The notes under the pieces were generated by a model. It did no database searches. It was not told the origin of the DNA and was given only the letters and a program-made list of their open reading frames with translations. From contig NZ_CP041030.1 of assembly GCF_012224145.1 (NCBI RefSeq), positions 558,001-622,000 of the forward strand: a stretch of DNA of 64,000 nucleotides. The letters run 5' to 3'. The stretch comes from Francisella sp. LA112445 (GTDB taxonomy: Bacteria > Pseudomonadota > Gammaproteobacteria > Francisellales > Francisellaceae). Within the stretch, counting starts at the first letter, position 1; every line of letters begins with the position of its first letter. The translations under genes and the position numbers were made by a program. Shown here piece after piece: positions 1-8,317 of this stretch.

Positions 1-2
1 TC

Positions 3-1223
3 GCAAAAAAAGTTGATGTTATTGGTTTCGATATTTGTAAGGTAAAGGTTCAACAATATAAGGATGGTTTTGATCCAACAAAGGAAGTTGGCAATGATGC
101 GGTTAAAAATACTACAATGAAGTTTACTTGTGATGAGGCTGAATTAAAAAAATGTAAGTTCCATATTGTGGCAGTGCCTACTCCAGTACGAGCTGATAAA
201 ACTCCAGATTTAACACCTATAATAAATGCTAGTAGGACTTTAGGTAGAAATCTTGTAAGAGGTGCTTATGTTGTATATGAGTCGACTGTTTATCCAGGGG
301 TCACAGAGGATATATGTGTACCAATACTAGAGAGTGAGTCTGGACTTAAGTGTGGGATTGATTTTAAGGTTGGTTACTCACCAGAGAGAATTAACCCAGG
401 TGATAAAGTGCATAGGTTAGAGACAATTATAAAGGTTGTCTCTGGTATGGATGATGAGTCCTTAGAGCTTATTGCAAAAGTGTATGAGCTAGTAGTTGAT
501 GCAGGTGTGCATAGAGCAAATAGTATAAAAGTAGCTGAGGCTGCAAAAGTTATAGAGAACTCTCAAAGAGATGTCAATATAGCTTTTGTAAATGAATTAT
601 CAATTATTTTTAATGAAATGGGGATAGATACTTTAGATGTTTTAGAGGCAGCAGGAACTAAATGGAATTTCTTAAATTTTAAGCCAGGTCTTGTAGGAGG
701 GCATTGTATAGGTGTGGATCCTTATTATCTGACATATAAAGCTGCTGAGCTTGGATATCATTCTCAGGTTATATTATCGGGGCGTAGAATAAATGACGGT
801 ATGGGTAAATTTGTAATAGAAAATTTAGTTAAAAAGATAATATCAGCCGATATTCCTGTTAAAAAGGCTAAGGTTGCTATTTTTGGATTTACATTTAAAG
901 AAGATTGTCCTGATACAAGAAATACTCGTGTGATAGATATGGTAGATGAGCTTAATGAATATGGAATAACCCCTTATATTATTGATCCAGTAGCAGATAA
1001 AGAAGAAGCTAAGCATGAGTATGGATTAGAGTTTGATAACTTAAAAGACGTCTCAAATTTAGATGCTATTATAGTTGCAGTTAGGCATGAAGAGTTTAAA
1101 TCTTTATCTAAGCAAGAGTTAGATAAATTGTATGCAAAAAATACTAAAAAAATTATCTTTGATATTAAAGGTAGTCTAAATAGGCTAGAGTTTGAGGAAG
1201 ATTATATATACTGGAGATTATAA
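3..1223 (+). CDS. wbtE: UDP-N-acetylhexosamine 6-dehydrogenase (WbtE/WbpO/TviB type), 5' end outside window
   Basis: NAD-dependent nucleotide-sugar dehydrogenase that oxidises C6 of a UDP-HexNAc to the uronic acid for the O-antigen. The reading frame is open from base 3, so the first codons lie outside the window; about 406 codons are present against roughly 430 for the family, and the ATG at 117 is internal. The Rossmann tail (VDVIGFDI) is visible at the edge. The active-site block GLVGGHCIGVDPYY carries the catalytic Cys (codon 705-707), and its PYYLTYKA continuation is typical of the Vi/WbtE branch. The stop overlaps the next start (TAATG). In F. tularensis the same pair wbtE-wbtF makes GalNAcA precursors. 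Whether the substrate here is UDP-GlcNAc or UDP-GalNAc cannot be told from sequence alone. Confidence 0.85.
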   Translation, partial: AKKVDVIGFDICKVKVQQYKDGFDPTKEVGNDAVKNTTMKFTCDEAELKKCKFHIVAVPTPVRADKTPDLTPIINASRTLGRNLVRGAYVVYESTVYPGVTEDICVPILESESGLKCGIDFKVGYSPERINPGDKVHRLETIIKVVSGMDDESLELIAKVYELVVDAGVHRANSIKVAEAAKVIENSQRDVNIAFVNELSIIFNEMGIDTLDVLEAAGTKWNFLNFKPGLVGGHCIGVDPYYLTYKAAELGYHSQVILSGRRINDGMGKFVIENLVKKIISADIPVKKAKVAIFGFTFKEDCPDTRNTRVIDMVDELNEYGITPYIIDPVADKEEAKHEYGLEFDNLKDVSNLDAIIVAVRHEEFKSLSKQELDKLYAKNTKKIIFDIKGSLNRLEFEEDYIYWRL

Positions 1224-2188
1224 TGTCATACAAGAATGTTAACTTTCCTGAAGAAAGCTTGTTTTTAGTAACAGGTGGGGCTGGTTTTATCGGTTCTAAC
1301 CTTTGTGAGGCACTTTTATTGAAGGGTGTTAAGGTGAGATGTCTTGATAATTTATCTACTGGGCATTACCGTAATATCGAAATATTATTAGATAATCCTA
1401 ATTATGAGTTTGTAAAAGGTGATATTCGCGAGCTAGAAGATTGTGAAAAAGCTTGTAAAGGAGTAGATTATGTTTTGCATCAAGCTGCTTGGGGAAGTGT
1501 GCCAAGAAGTGTTGAGATGCCTTGGATATATGAAGATATAAATATTAAAGGAACTCTTAATATGTTAGAAGCTGCTAAGAGAAACAATGTTAAAAAATTT
1601 GTTTATGCTTCTAGTTCATCAGTATATGGAGATGAACCAAATCTACCTAAAGTAGAAGGTAGAGAGGGAAGTGTTTTATCCCCTTATGCACTTACAAAGA
1701 AAGCTAATGAGGAGTGGGCTAAGCTATATACCATGTTATATGGTTTAGATACTTATGGCATGAGATACTTTAATGTTTTCGGTCGTAGGCAAGATCCAAA
1801 TGGTGCTTATGCTGCAGTTATACCAAAATTTATAAAGCAACTACTGAATGATGAGGCTCCAATAATAAATGGTGATGGTAAACACTCGAGAGATTTTACA
1901 TATATAGAAAATGTAATTGAAGCTAACTTAAAAGCATGTTTGGCTAGTAGTAAGTGTGCTGGAGAAGTGTTTAATATTGCTTATGGAGGTAGGGAATATT
2001 TGATAGATCTTTATAATGTACTTTGTAAATGTTTAAATAAAAGTATTGAGCCTATATTTGGTCCTGATAGAGTTGGTGATATAAAGCATAGTAATGCAGA
2101 TATTTCCAAGGCTAAGAAGATGCTTGGTTACAATCCTGATTATGATTTTGAATCAGGTATTAGAGGTTTGATTGAATACTTAATATAA
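1223..2188 (+). CDS. wbtF: NAD-dependent UDP-HexNAc 4-epimerase (WbtF/WbpP-like)
   Basis: Extended short-chain dehydrogenase of 321 aa. The N-terminal GGAGFIGSNL nucleotide motif, the SSSSVYG strand and the catalytic Tyr-x-x-x-Lys (YALTK) are all present. Family members interconvert UDP-GlcNAc/GalNAc or their uronic acids at C4. It starts on the last base of the preceding dehydrogenase stop codon, implying translational coupling and a shared pathway to GalNAc-type uronic acids. The 3' side has a 118-bp gap (2189-2306) before the next gene, holding only a weak 5-bp hairpin (2231-2247) with no T-run. The exact substrate is inferred from neighbours. Confidence 0.8.
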   Translation: MSYKNVNFPEESLFLVTGGAGFIGSNLCEALLLKGVKVRCLDNLSTGHYRNIEILLDNPNYEFVKGDIRELEDCEKACKGVDYVLHQAAWGSVPRSVEMPWIYEDINIKGTLNMLEAAKRNNVKKFVYASSSSVYGDEPNLPKVEGREGSVLSPYALTKKANEEWAKLYTMLYGLDTYGMRYFNVFGRRQDPNGAYAAVIPKFIKQLLNDEAPIINGDGKHSRDFTYIENVIEANLKACLASSKCAGEVFNIAYGGREYLIDLYNVLCKCLNKSIEPIFGPDRVGDIKHSNADISKAKKMLGYNPDYDFESGIRGLIEYLI

Positions 2189-2306
2189 AACTTGTATGGA
2201 GTGAGTAAAATAGATCATTCGGTTCAGTTACTCTAGTAAAAGTAGAGAGATTAGTGAATGTTGCTGCGATGAATATTTAGAGATTTTAATTAACAAATGG
2301 TAAAGT

Positions 2307-3305
2307 ATGAAGAGATTTGCATTAATAGGAGCTGCTGGTTATATTGCTCCCAGACATATGAAAGCAATAAAAGAAACGAAAAATAATCTTTTGGCTGCCT
2401 TAGATCCTTTTGATTCTGTGGGGGTTATAGATAGTTATTTTCCAGAGGCAAGTTTTTTTAAAGAGTTTGAGAGGTTTGAAAGGCATGTTAATAAGTTACA
2501 GCATAGTAATAGTAAACTAGATTATGTGTCTATATGTTCCCCAAATTATTTACATGATAGCCATATCCGGTTTGCTCTTAGAAACGGCATGCATGCCATA
2601 TCAGAGAAGCCCTTAGTTTTAAATCCTTGGACATTAGATGCTTTGGAGCTTGCAGAGAAAGAAATGGGCAGAAATGTATATAATATACTTCAGCTAAGGG
2701 TTCATCCAAGTATTATTGCTTTAAAAGAGAAAGTTGCTAACGCACCAAAAGGAAAAGTCTATGATGTGGATTTGACTTATCTTACAAGTCGGGGGAATTG
2801 GTATTATACAACTTGGAAGTCAGATGTTGAAAAGTCTGGTGGTTTAGCTAGCAATATTGGGGTACATTTTTTTGACATGCTATATTGGATATTTGGTGAA
2901 GTTAAACATAATGTTGTTCATATCCGTGAAGATGACAAAATGGCGGGCTATCTAGAGCTTGAGAATGCAAGAGTAAGATGGTTCTTAAGTATTGACTACG
3001 AAATGTTGCCAGAAGAGGTTAAAGTTAAAGGGCAAAGGACTTATCGCTCTATAACAGTCAATAATGAAGAAGTGGAATTCAGTGGAGGTTTTACAGATTT
3101 ACATACTATGACATATCAAGGTATATTAGCTGGGAAGGGTTATAGGGTGTCAGATGCACGGGCTGCAATAGAAACTGTTTTTAAAATTAGACATACTGAA
3201 GCTATTGGTTTAAAAGGAGATTATCATCCATATTGTGATAAAGCTATCAAAAAACCGTTTACTAAATTTTCTAGGGATTTAATAAAAGAGTATATGAGGA
3301 ATTAG
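2307..3305 (+). CDS. Gfo/Idh/MocA oxidoreductase, WbpB/WlbA-like UDP-HexNAc-uronate 3-dehydrogenase
   Basis: 332-aa oxidoreductase with an N-terminal Rossmann motif (GAAGYIAPRHMKAI), the family EKP motif (AISEKPLVLN, about residues 95-105) and the GVHFFDMLYW catalytic region. The WbpB/WlbA branch oxidises C3 of UDP-GlcNAcA so that an aminotransferase can install a 3-amino group; characterised members keep NAD bound and discharge hydride to 2-oxoglutarate, giving 2-hydroxyglutarate. The two genes behind it are the matching acetyltransferase and aminotransferase, in the order B-D-E. It abuts the next gene directly (stop TAG at 3303-3305, ATG at 3306). Confidence 0.85.
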   Translation: MKRFALIGAAGYIAPRHMKAIKETKNNLLAALDPFDSVGVIDSYFPEASFFKEFERFERHVNKLQHSNSKLDYVSICSPNYLHDSHIRFALRNGMHAISEKPLVLNPWTLDALELAEKEMGRNVYNILQLRVHPSIIALKEKVANAPKGKVYDVDLTYLTSRGNWYYTTWKSDVEKSGGLASNIGVHFFDMLYWIFGEVKHNVVHIREDDKMAGYLELENARVRWFLSIDYEMLPEEVKVKGQRTYRSITVNNEEVEFSGGFTDLHTMTYQGILAGKGYRVSDARAAIETVFKIRHTEAIGLKGDYHPYCDKAIKKPFTKFSRDLIKEYMRN

Positions 3306-3869
3306 ATGTCTAATAAGTTTGTTCATGAATCAAGCTACATCGATGATAATGTATTTATAGGCGAGGGTACTAAAGTTTGGCATTTCTGTCATATTCATTC
3401 AGGTGCTAATATTGGGTCTAAATGTTCACTAGGACAAAATGTAAATGTTGGTAATAACGTTAAAATTGGTAATGGTGTTAAGATACAAAATAATGTTTCT
3501 GTATATGAAGGTGTCGAACTTGAGGATTATGTATTTTGTGGGCCATCGATGGTTTTTACTAATGACTTAACTCCTAGGGCAAAATACCCTAAAGGTAAAG
3601 AAGCATATAAGAAGACATTGGTAAAATATGGAGCATCAATAGGAGCAAATGCAACCATAGTCTGTGGTAATACTGTAGGTAGATGGGCTATGATAGCTTC
3701 TGGAGCAGTTGTGACCAAAGATGTTGTTGACTATGCTTTAGTTGCAGGGATACCTGCTAAGCAGATAGGCTGGGTTTGTGAATGTGGTAGTGTACTTAAA
3801 AACATAAATAAATGTGATAATTGTAATAGAAAGTATAAAATAGAAGATAATAAGCTGGTACAAATATAA
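3306..3869 (+). CDS. WbpD/WlbB-like UDP-3-amino-sugar N-acetyltransferase (left-handed beta helix)
   Basis: 187-aa acetyl-CoA-dependent acyltransferase. Hexapeptide repeats run from about residue 15 to 150 (IGEGTKV, IGSKCSL, IGNGVKI, IGANATI and so on), forming a left-handed beta helix. The C-terminal tail holds CECG and CDNC pairs, a small zinc-ribbon-like end that is common in WlbB relatives. The role is N-acetylation of the 3-amino group of UDP-GlcNAc3NA. Start and stop are fused to neighbours: ATG directly after the previous stop, and its TAA overlaps the ATG of the aminotransferase. Confidence 0.85.
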   Translation: MSNKFVHESSYIDDNVFIGEGTKVWHFCHIHSGANIGSKCSLGQNVNVGNNVKIGNGVKIQNNVSVYEGVELEDYVFCGPSMVFTNDLTPRAKYPKGKEAYKKTLVKYGASIGANATIVCGNTVGRWAMIASGAVVTKDVVDYALVAGIPAKQIGWVCECGSVLKNINKCDNCNRKYKIEDNKLVQI

Positions 3870-4951
3870 TGGAATTTAGAGACTTAAATGCACAATATAG
3901 GGCTTTAAAAAAAGAAATTGATATTGCTATTTTTAAAGTTTTAGAGTCAGGACAATATATTGGCGGAATTGAGGTTAAAGAGCTGGAGAAAGAACTAGCT
4001 GAATATGTCGGGGTTAAGCATTGTATAACATGTGCTAATGGTACGGATGCTTTGATTATTTCTCTTACAGCGTTAGGTATTGGCAAAGATGATATTGTTC
4101 TAGTGCCTGATTTTACATTTTTTGCATCTGCTGAATCTATAGCTTTTGTAGGGGCTAGGCCAGTATTTGTGGATGTTGATGAGCAGACATATAATATTTG
4201 TCCACAGAAAACTGAGGAAACTATTTTAGAGTTACAACAAAAAGGTTATGCAAGTCAAATAAAAGCTATAATGACAGTTGATTTATTTGGGTTACCTGCA
4301 AATTATCCAGAAATACAAAAAATAGCAGATAAATATAATCTGCTGATAATAGAAGATGCTGCTCAAGGTTTCGGTGGTAGTATTAATGGTCAGAAAGCTT
4401 GTAGCTTTGGTGATATAGCTACAACTTCATTTTTTCCAGCTAAACCTTTAGGCTGTTATGGTGATGGTGGGGCTATATTTACTAATAATGATGAAATGGC
4501 TAAATTTATTCGATCTTATGTTGTTCATGGTAAAAATGGTGATGATAAGTATGATAATATTCGTATCGGAGTAAATTCTAGATTAGATAGCATTCAAGCA
4601 GCTATTTTACGAGTTAAGTTAAAGGCTTTCAAAGATCGTGAATTAGATGTAGTAAATAAAGTAGCAAAAAAATATGATTTAGAGTTAAAGGGTAAAGGTT
4701 ATCAGCTACCATATATTCCACAAGGATATATTTCTAGTTTTGCCCAATATACTATTAGGTTAGATTCAAAAGAGGCTAGAGATAATTTACAGAAAGAGTA
4801 TGCTAATAAAGATGTACCAACTATGATTTATTATAATAAGCCGATGCATAAGCAAGGAGCTTTTAAAAATAAATTGATAGAGTTGGATTGTTTTACAGGT
4901 TCTCAAAATTTGTGTGATACTGTTTTGAGTTTGCCTATTAATTTGTATTAA
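3869..4951 (+). CDS. WbpE/WlbC-like PLP aminotransferase (DegT/DnrJ/EryC1)
   Basis: 360-aa sugar 3-aminotransferase. The fold signature ANGTDAL, the cofactor Asp in IIEDAAQGFG and the Schiff-base Lys in the block FFPAKPLGCYGDGGA are all visible. It transfers an amino group from glutamate to the 3-keto sugar made by the WbpB-like enzyme at 2307; the by-product 2-oxoglutarate is the oxidant the WbpB family uses. The ATG overlaps the acetyltransferase stop. Full length, nothing missing. Confidence 0.88.
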   Translation: MEFRDLNAQYRALKKEIDIAIFKVLESGQYIGGIEVKELEKELAEYVGVKHCITCANGTDALIISLTALGIGKDDIVLVPDFTFFASAESIAFVGARPVFVDVDEQTYNICPQKTEETILELQQKGYASQIKAIMTVDLFGLPANYPEIQKIADKYNLLIIEDAAQGFGGSINGQKACSFGDIATTSFFPAKPLGCYGDGGAIFTNNDEMAKFIRSYVVHGKNGDDKYDNIRIGVNSRLDSIQAAILRVKLKAFKDRELDVVNKVAKKYDLELKGKGYQLPYIPQGYISSFAQYTIRLDSKEARDNLQKEYANKDVPTMIYYNKPMHKQGAFKNKLIELDCFTGSQNLCDTVLSLPINLY

Positions 4952-6145
4952 ATGTGTTTTATGTATAGTGATGATAAATTTGATTATTTAATTGTTGGTG
5001 CGGGGATTATTGGGATGACCGTGGCTTATGAATTGTTACAGAGAAACAAAAGCTATAATATCTTGATAGTAGATAAAGAGTCTGATGTGGGCTTTCATGC
5101 TAGTGGAAGAAATAGTGGAGTTTTACATGCGGGTTTTTACTATACAGCTGATAGTTACAAAGCTAAATTTACTGTTGAAGGTAATAAGCTTATGAAAAAG
5201 TTTTGCAATGAGCGTAATGTTCCTATTAACAATGTGGGGAAATTAGTCGTTGCTAATAATTCAAAAGAAGTTGAAGGTTTAAAGGAGTTAAAAAAACGAG
5301 GTGATATAAATAGAGTTGATCTATCACTTATAACAGATAATGAAGCAAAATCTATAGAGCCAAATGTTAATACATATAAGTATGCTTTATGGTCTCCAAA
5401 TACTGCTTCTGTAGATCCTAAATTAGTATGTTTTACACTTAAACAGGATTTGATAGAAAAAGGCGTTAATTTTAGGTTTAATGTTGAGTTTCCTAATGTC
5501 AATTGTAAATATCGATTTCTAATTAATGCGGCTGGTCTGTATGCTGATAAGATTGCTAAGAGTTTTGGTCTTGCAAAAAATTATGTTTTAATACCTTTTA
5601 AAGGTCGATATTTTAAATTTATAGGAGATAGTCCAACTGTTGGAACTAATATATATCCAGTTCCTAATTTAAATAACCCTTTTTTAGGTGTTCATTATAC
5701 AATCACTAGCTCTAGTGATGTGAAAATAGGTCCGACGGCTACACCAGTATTTTGGAGAGAGGGATATTCAGGGTTTAAAAGGTTTAAGTTAACTGAGTTC
5801 TTTGAAATATCATATTATATGTTAAAATTATTTCTAAAGAATAAGTTTGGGTTTAGAAAGTTAGCTTTGGAAGAATTAAAAAACTATAATAGAAAGTACT
5901 TTCAAAATAAAGCTAGAGTTATGGTTGTAGACTTTAAGTCACAGTTTAAATCTATGCCGGCAGGAATAAGGGCGCAGTTGTTAGATACAAAGACTCTCGA
6001 ACTAGTGCAGGATTTTGTCATAGAAAGTACAAAAGACTCTTTGCATATTCTTAATGCAGTTAGTCCAGCTTTCACATGTAGCTTTGCTTTTGCTAAATAT
6101 TTAGTTGATAAAATAGAAAATAAGGAATTAGGCGATTCAAAATGA
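4952..6145 (+). CDS. FAD-dependent oxidoreductase, L-2-hydroxyglutarate oxidase (LhgO)-like
   Basis: 397-aa DAO-superfamily flavoprotein. The dinucleotide motif VGAGIIGMTVAYEL sits near the N-terminus and the GRNSGVLHAGFYY block is characteristic of LhgO/L2HGDH. Family members oxidise L-2-hydroxyglutarate to 2-oxoglutarate at the membrane. In this operon it follows the WbpB and WbpE genes, whose characterised homologues release 2-hydroxyglutarate and use 2-oxoglutarate, so a recycling role is plausible (inference). The ATG directly follows the previous stop; a second in-frame ATG at 4961 is an alternative start. The stop overlaps the next start (ATGA). Confidence 0.8.
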   Translation: MCFMYSDDKFDYLIVGAGIIGMTVAYELLQRNKSYNILIVDKESDVGFHASGRNSGVLHAGFYYTADSYKAKFTVEGNKLMKKFCNERNVPINNVGKLVVANNSKEVEGLKELKKRGDINRVDLSLITDNEAKSIEPNVNTYKYALWSPNTASVDPKLVCFTLKQDLIEKGVNFRFNVEFPNVNCKYRFLINAAGLYADKIAKSFGLAKNYVLIPFKGRYFKFIGDSPTVGTNIYPVPNLNNPFLGVHYTITSSSDVKIGPTATPVFWREGYSGFKRFKLTEFFEISYYMLKLFLKNKFGFRKLALEELKNYNRKYFQNKARVMVVDFKSQFKSMPAGIRAQLLDTKTLELVQDFVIESTKDSLHILNAVSPAFTCSFAFAKYLVDKIENKELGDSK

Positions 6146-7122
6146 GTAAATTAAAAGGTTCAAGAGTTTTGGTTATTGGTGCAGCAGGATTCATAGGAGG
6201 CTTTGTTGTCAAAGAACTTTTAAAAACGGAAGCTAAAGAGATTATTATTTATGATAACTTTGCTCGCGGTAAAATAGAAAATATATCAGAGTGCTTGGAT
6301 GATCCTAGATGTTATATATTTCCCTATGGAGGAGATATAAGAGAGGTAGATATTTTAGATAAGGCTATGGAAGGCGTTGATTATGTATTTCATCTAGCTG
6401 CTATGTGGTTATTGCACTGTAAAGATTTTCCCAGAACTGCTTTCGATGTGAATATAGCGGGCACATTTAATGTACTTGAGGCTTGTGTTAAACATAAAGT
6501 TAGAAAGTTAATATATAGTTCTTCAGCATCCGTATATGGTGATGCTGTAGAGGTACCGATGAAAGAAGATCACCCATTTAATAATAAGAACTTTTATGGA
6601 GCGACTAAAATTTCTGGTGAGGCTATGTGTACAGCATATCATGATAGATATGGTTTAGAAGTGATTGGGTTGAGATATATGAATGTGTATGGCCCTGGTC
6701 AAGACCAGCATGCAGTGTATAGTGGTGTAGTACCTATAGTATTAAATAAGATTGATAGGAATGAACAGCCATCAGTAAATGGCGATGGATCTCAAGCATA
6801 TGACTTTATTTATGTTGAAGATGTTGCTAGATGTAATATTGCAGCTGCTGAATCTGATACTAAATTTGGATATTATAATGTTGGTACCGAGGTTCAAACA
6901 TCTATAAGAGAGCTTTGCCAAGTAATGTTGGAGCTTAAAAAATCTAACTTAAATATTAAATATATTCCTTATAGTGCGGATGATGCTAGACAGCTCGTGC
7001 AAAATAGAATTGGTTCGAGAGAAAAAGCTGAGAAAGAGTTGAACTTTAAATATAAGTATTCTCTTAGAGATGGATTACAAAAGTTAATTGATTGGCGTTT
7101 AGATAATGAGATAAAAGGTTAG
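6142..7122 (+). CDS. NAD-dependent sugar epimerase/dehydratase (extended SDR)
   Basis: 326 aa, with IGAAGFIGGFV near the N-terminus, YSSSASVYGD and the catalytic YGATK motif. Similar in size to the 4-epimerase at 1223 but divergent, so it probably acts on a different nucleotide sugar. It overlaps the flavoprotein gene by 4 nt (ATGA) and is followed after 7 nt by an aminotransferase, suggesting that the pair makes an amino sugar by oxidation or epimerisation then transamination. The precise reaction (4-epimerase or 4,6-dehydratase) cannot be settled here. Confidence 0.75.
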   Translation: MSKLKGSRVLVIGAAGFIGGFVVKELLKTEAKEIIIYDNFARGKIENISECLDDPRCYIFPYGGDIREVDILDKAMEGVDYVFHLAAMWLLHCKDFPRTAFDVNIAGTFNVLEACVKHKVRKLIYSSSASVYGDAVEVPMKEDHPFNNKNFYGATKISGEAMCTAYHDRYGLEVIGLRYMNVYGPGQDQHAVYSGVVPIVLNKIDRNEQPSVNGDGSQAYDFIYVEDVARCNIAAAESDTKFGYYNVGTEVQTSIRELCQVMLELKKSNLNIKYIPYSADDARQLVQNRIGSREKAEKELNFKYKYSLRDGLQKLIDWRLDNEIKG

Positions 7123-7129
7123 AGATTAT

Positions 7130-8314
7130 ATGAATATTCCTATTACAAAAACAATTTTTGGTATTGAAGAAAAAAATGCAATTGTTGAACCTTTAGATAC
7201 TGGGTGGGTTGTTCAAGGCCCAAATGTATCTAAGTTTCAAGATATGTTCGCGGAATTTACAGGATCTAGATTTGCTCATGCATCAAGTAATTGTACTACA
7301 GCGTTACATCTTGGCCTTGAAGCAATGGGTGTTACAAGGAATGATAAGGTTGTGGTTCCTTCTTTTACTTATATTGCTAGCGCAAATGCAGTTGAATATA
7401 CGGGAGCAGAGGTGGTTTTTTGTGATATTGATTTAAGTACATTTAATATAGATGTAAAGCAACTTGAAGCTATAGTAAGTCAAGACTCTAATATTAAAGC
7501 TATTATGCCTGTTAATCTATTCGGTTTGTGTGCAAATATGCCAGAAATCATGAGATTATCAAAAAAATATAATCTAAGAGTTATTGAAGATAGTGCTTGT
7601 GGTTTTGATGGTTGGATAGGTAACAAGCATTCAGGAACATTTGGTGATTGTGGATGTTTTTCTTTTCATCCAAGGAAATCCATATGTACAGGTGAAGGTG
7701 GAATGTTAATTACTGATGATCATGATATTGCTAATAAAGTTTCTCAGATGAAAGATCACGGTGCTAGTAAGTCAGACCTTCAAAGGCATAAGGAGAGAGG
7801 AGGGTCATTACTTCCTGACTTCGCTATGAGAGGTTATAATTATCGTATGACAGACATGCAAGGAGCACTTGGGGTTTGTCAGATGAATAGGAAAGATTAT
7901 ATTATGAATGGTCGTCGAGAAGTTGCCAATAGATATGATCAAAGACTTGAGGGGATACAACAATTAATAACTCCACATGTGCCAGAAGGTTATAAGCATG
8001 GCTATCAATCTTATGTTTGTATTTTTACCCATGGAGAAGATATTACAAAGCTTACTAAAAAGCAAATAGATAGAATAAATATTAAGAGAAATGAATTTAT
8101 GGAAAAGCTAGAAGCTAAAGGTATAGCTACTAGGCAGGGAACTCATGCAGTACATACTTTGAGTTATTATAAAGATAAGAATAATTTTAATGATAGTGAT
8201 TTCCTTATGAGTTATGCTGCGGATCGATTATCAATTGCCTTACCATTATATGCGGGGATGACAGATGATGAGTTTGAGTATGTAATTTCAAGTATTAAAG
8301 AGGCTTTAAGTTAG
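7130..8314 (+). CDS. DegT/DnrJ/EryC1 PLP aminotransferase, second in cluster
   Basis: 394-aa sugar aminotransferase. The cofactor region VIEDSACGFDG and the PLP-binding Lys in SFHPRKSICTGEGG are clear. It is about 35 residues longer than the WbpE-like enzyme at 3869 and not a close copy, so it should aminate a different keto sugar, likely the product of the SDR just upstream. It lies 3 nt before the first asparagine-synthase-like gene. Confidence 0.8.
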   Translation: MNIPITKTIFGIEEKNAIVEPLDTGWVVQGPNVSKFQDMFAEFTGSRFAHASSNCTTALHLGLEAMGVTRNDKVVVPSFTYIASANAVEYTGAEVVFCDIDLSTFNIDVKQLEAIVSQDSNIKAIMPVNLFGLCANMPEIMRLSKKYNLRVIEDSACGFDGWIGNKHSGTFGDCGCFSFHPRKSICTGEGGMLITDDHDIANKVSQMKDHGASKSDLQRHKERGGSLLPDFAMRGYNYRMTDMQGALGVCQMNRKDYIMNGRREVANRYDQRLEGIQQLITPHVPEGYKHGYQSYVCIFTHGEDITKLTKKQIDRINIKRNEFMEKLEAKGIATRQGTHAVHTLSYYKDKNNFNDSDFLMSYAADRLSIALPLYAGMTDDEFEYVISSIKEALS

Positions 8315-8317
8315 AAT

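Noticed and set aside
2189-2306. Terminator between the 4-epimerase and the WbpB-like gene.
   Set aside because: The only hairpin (2231-2247) has a 5-bp stem and no T-run behind it.
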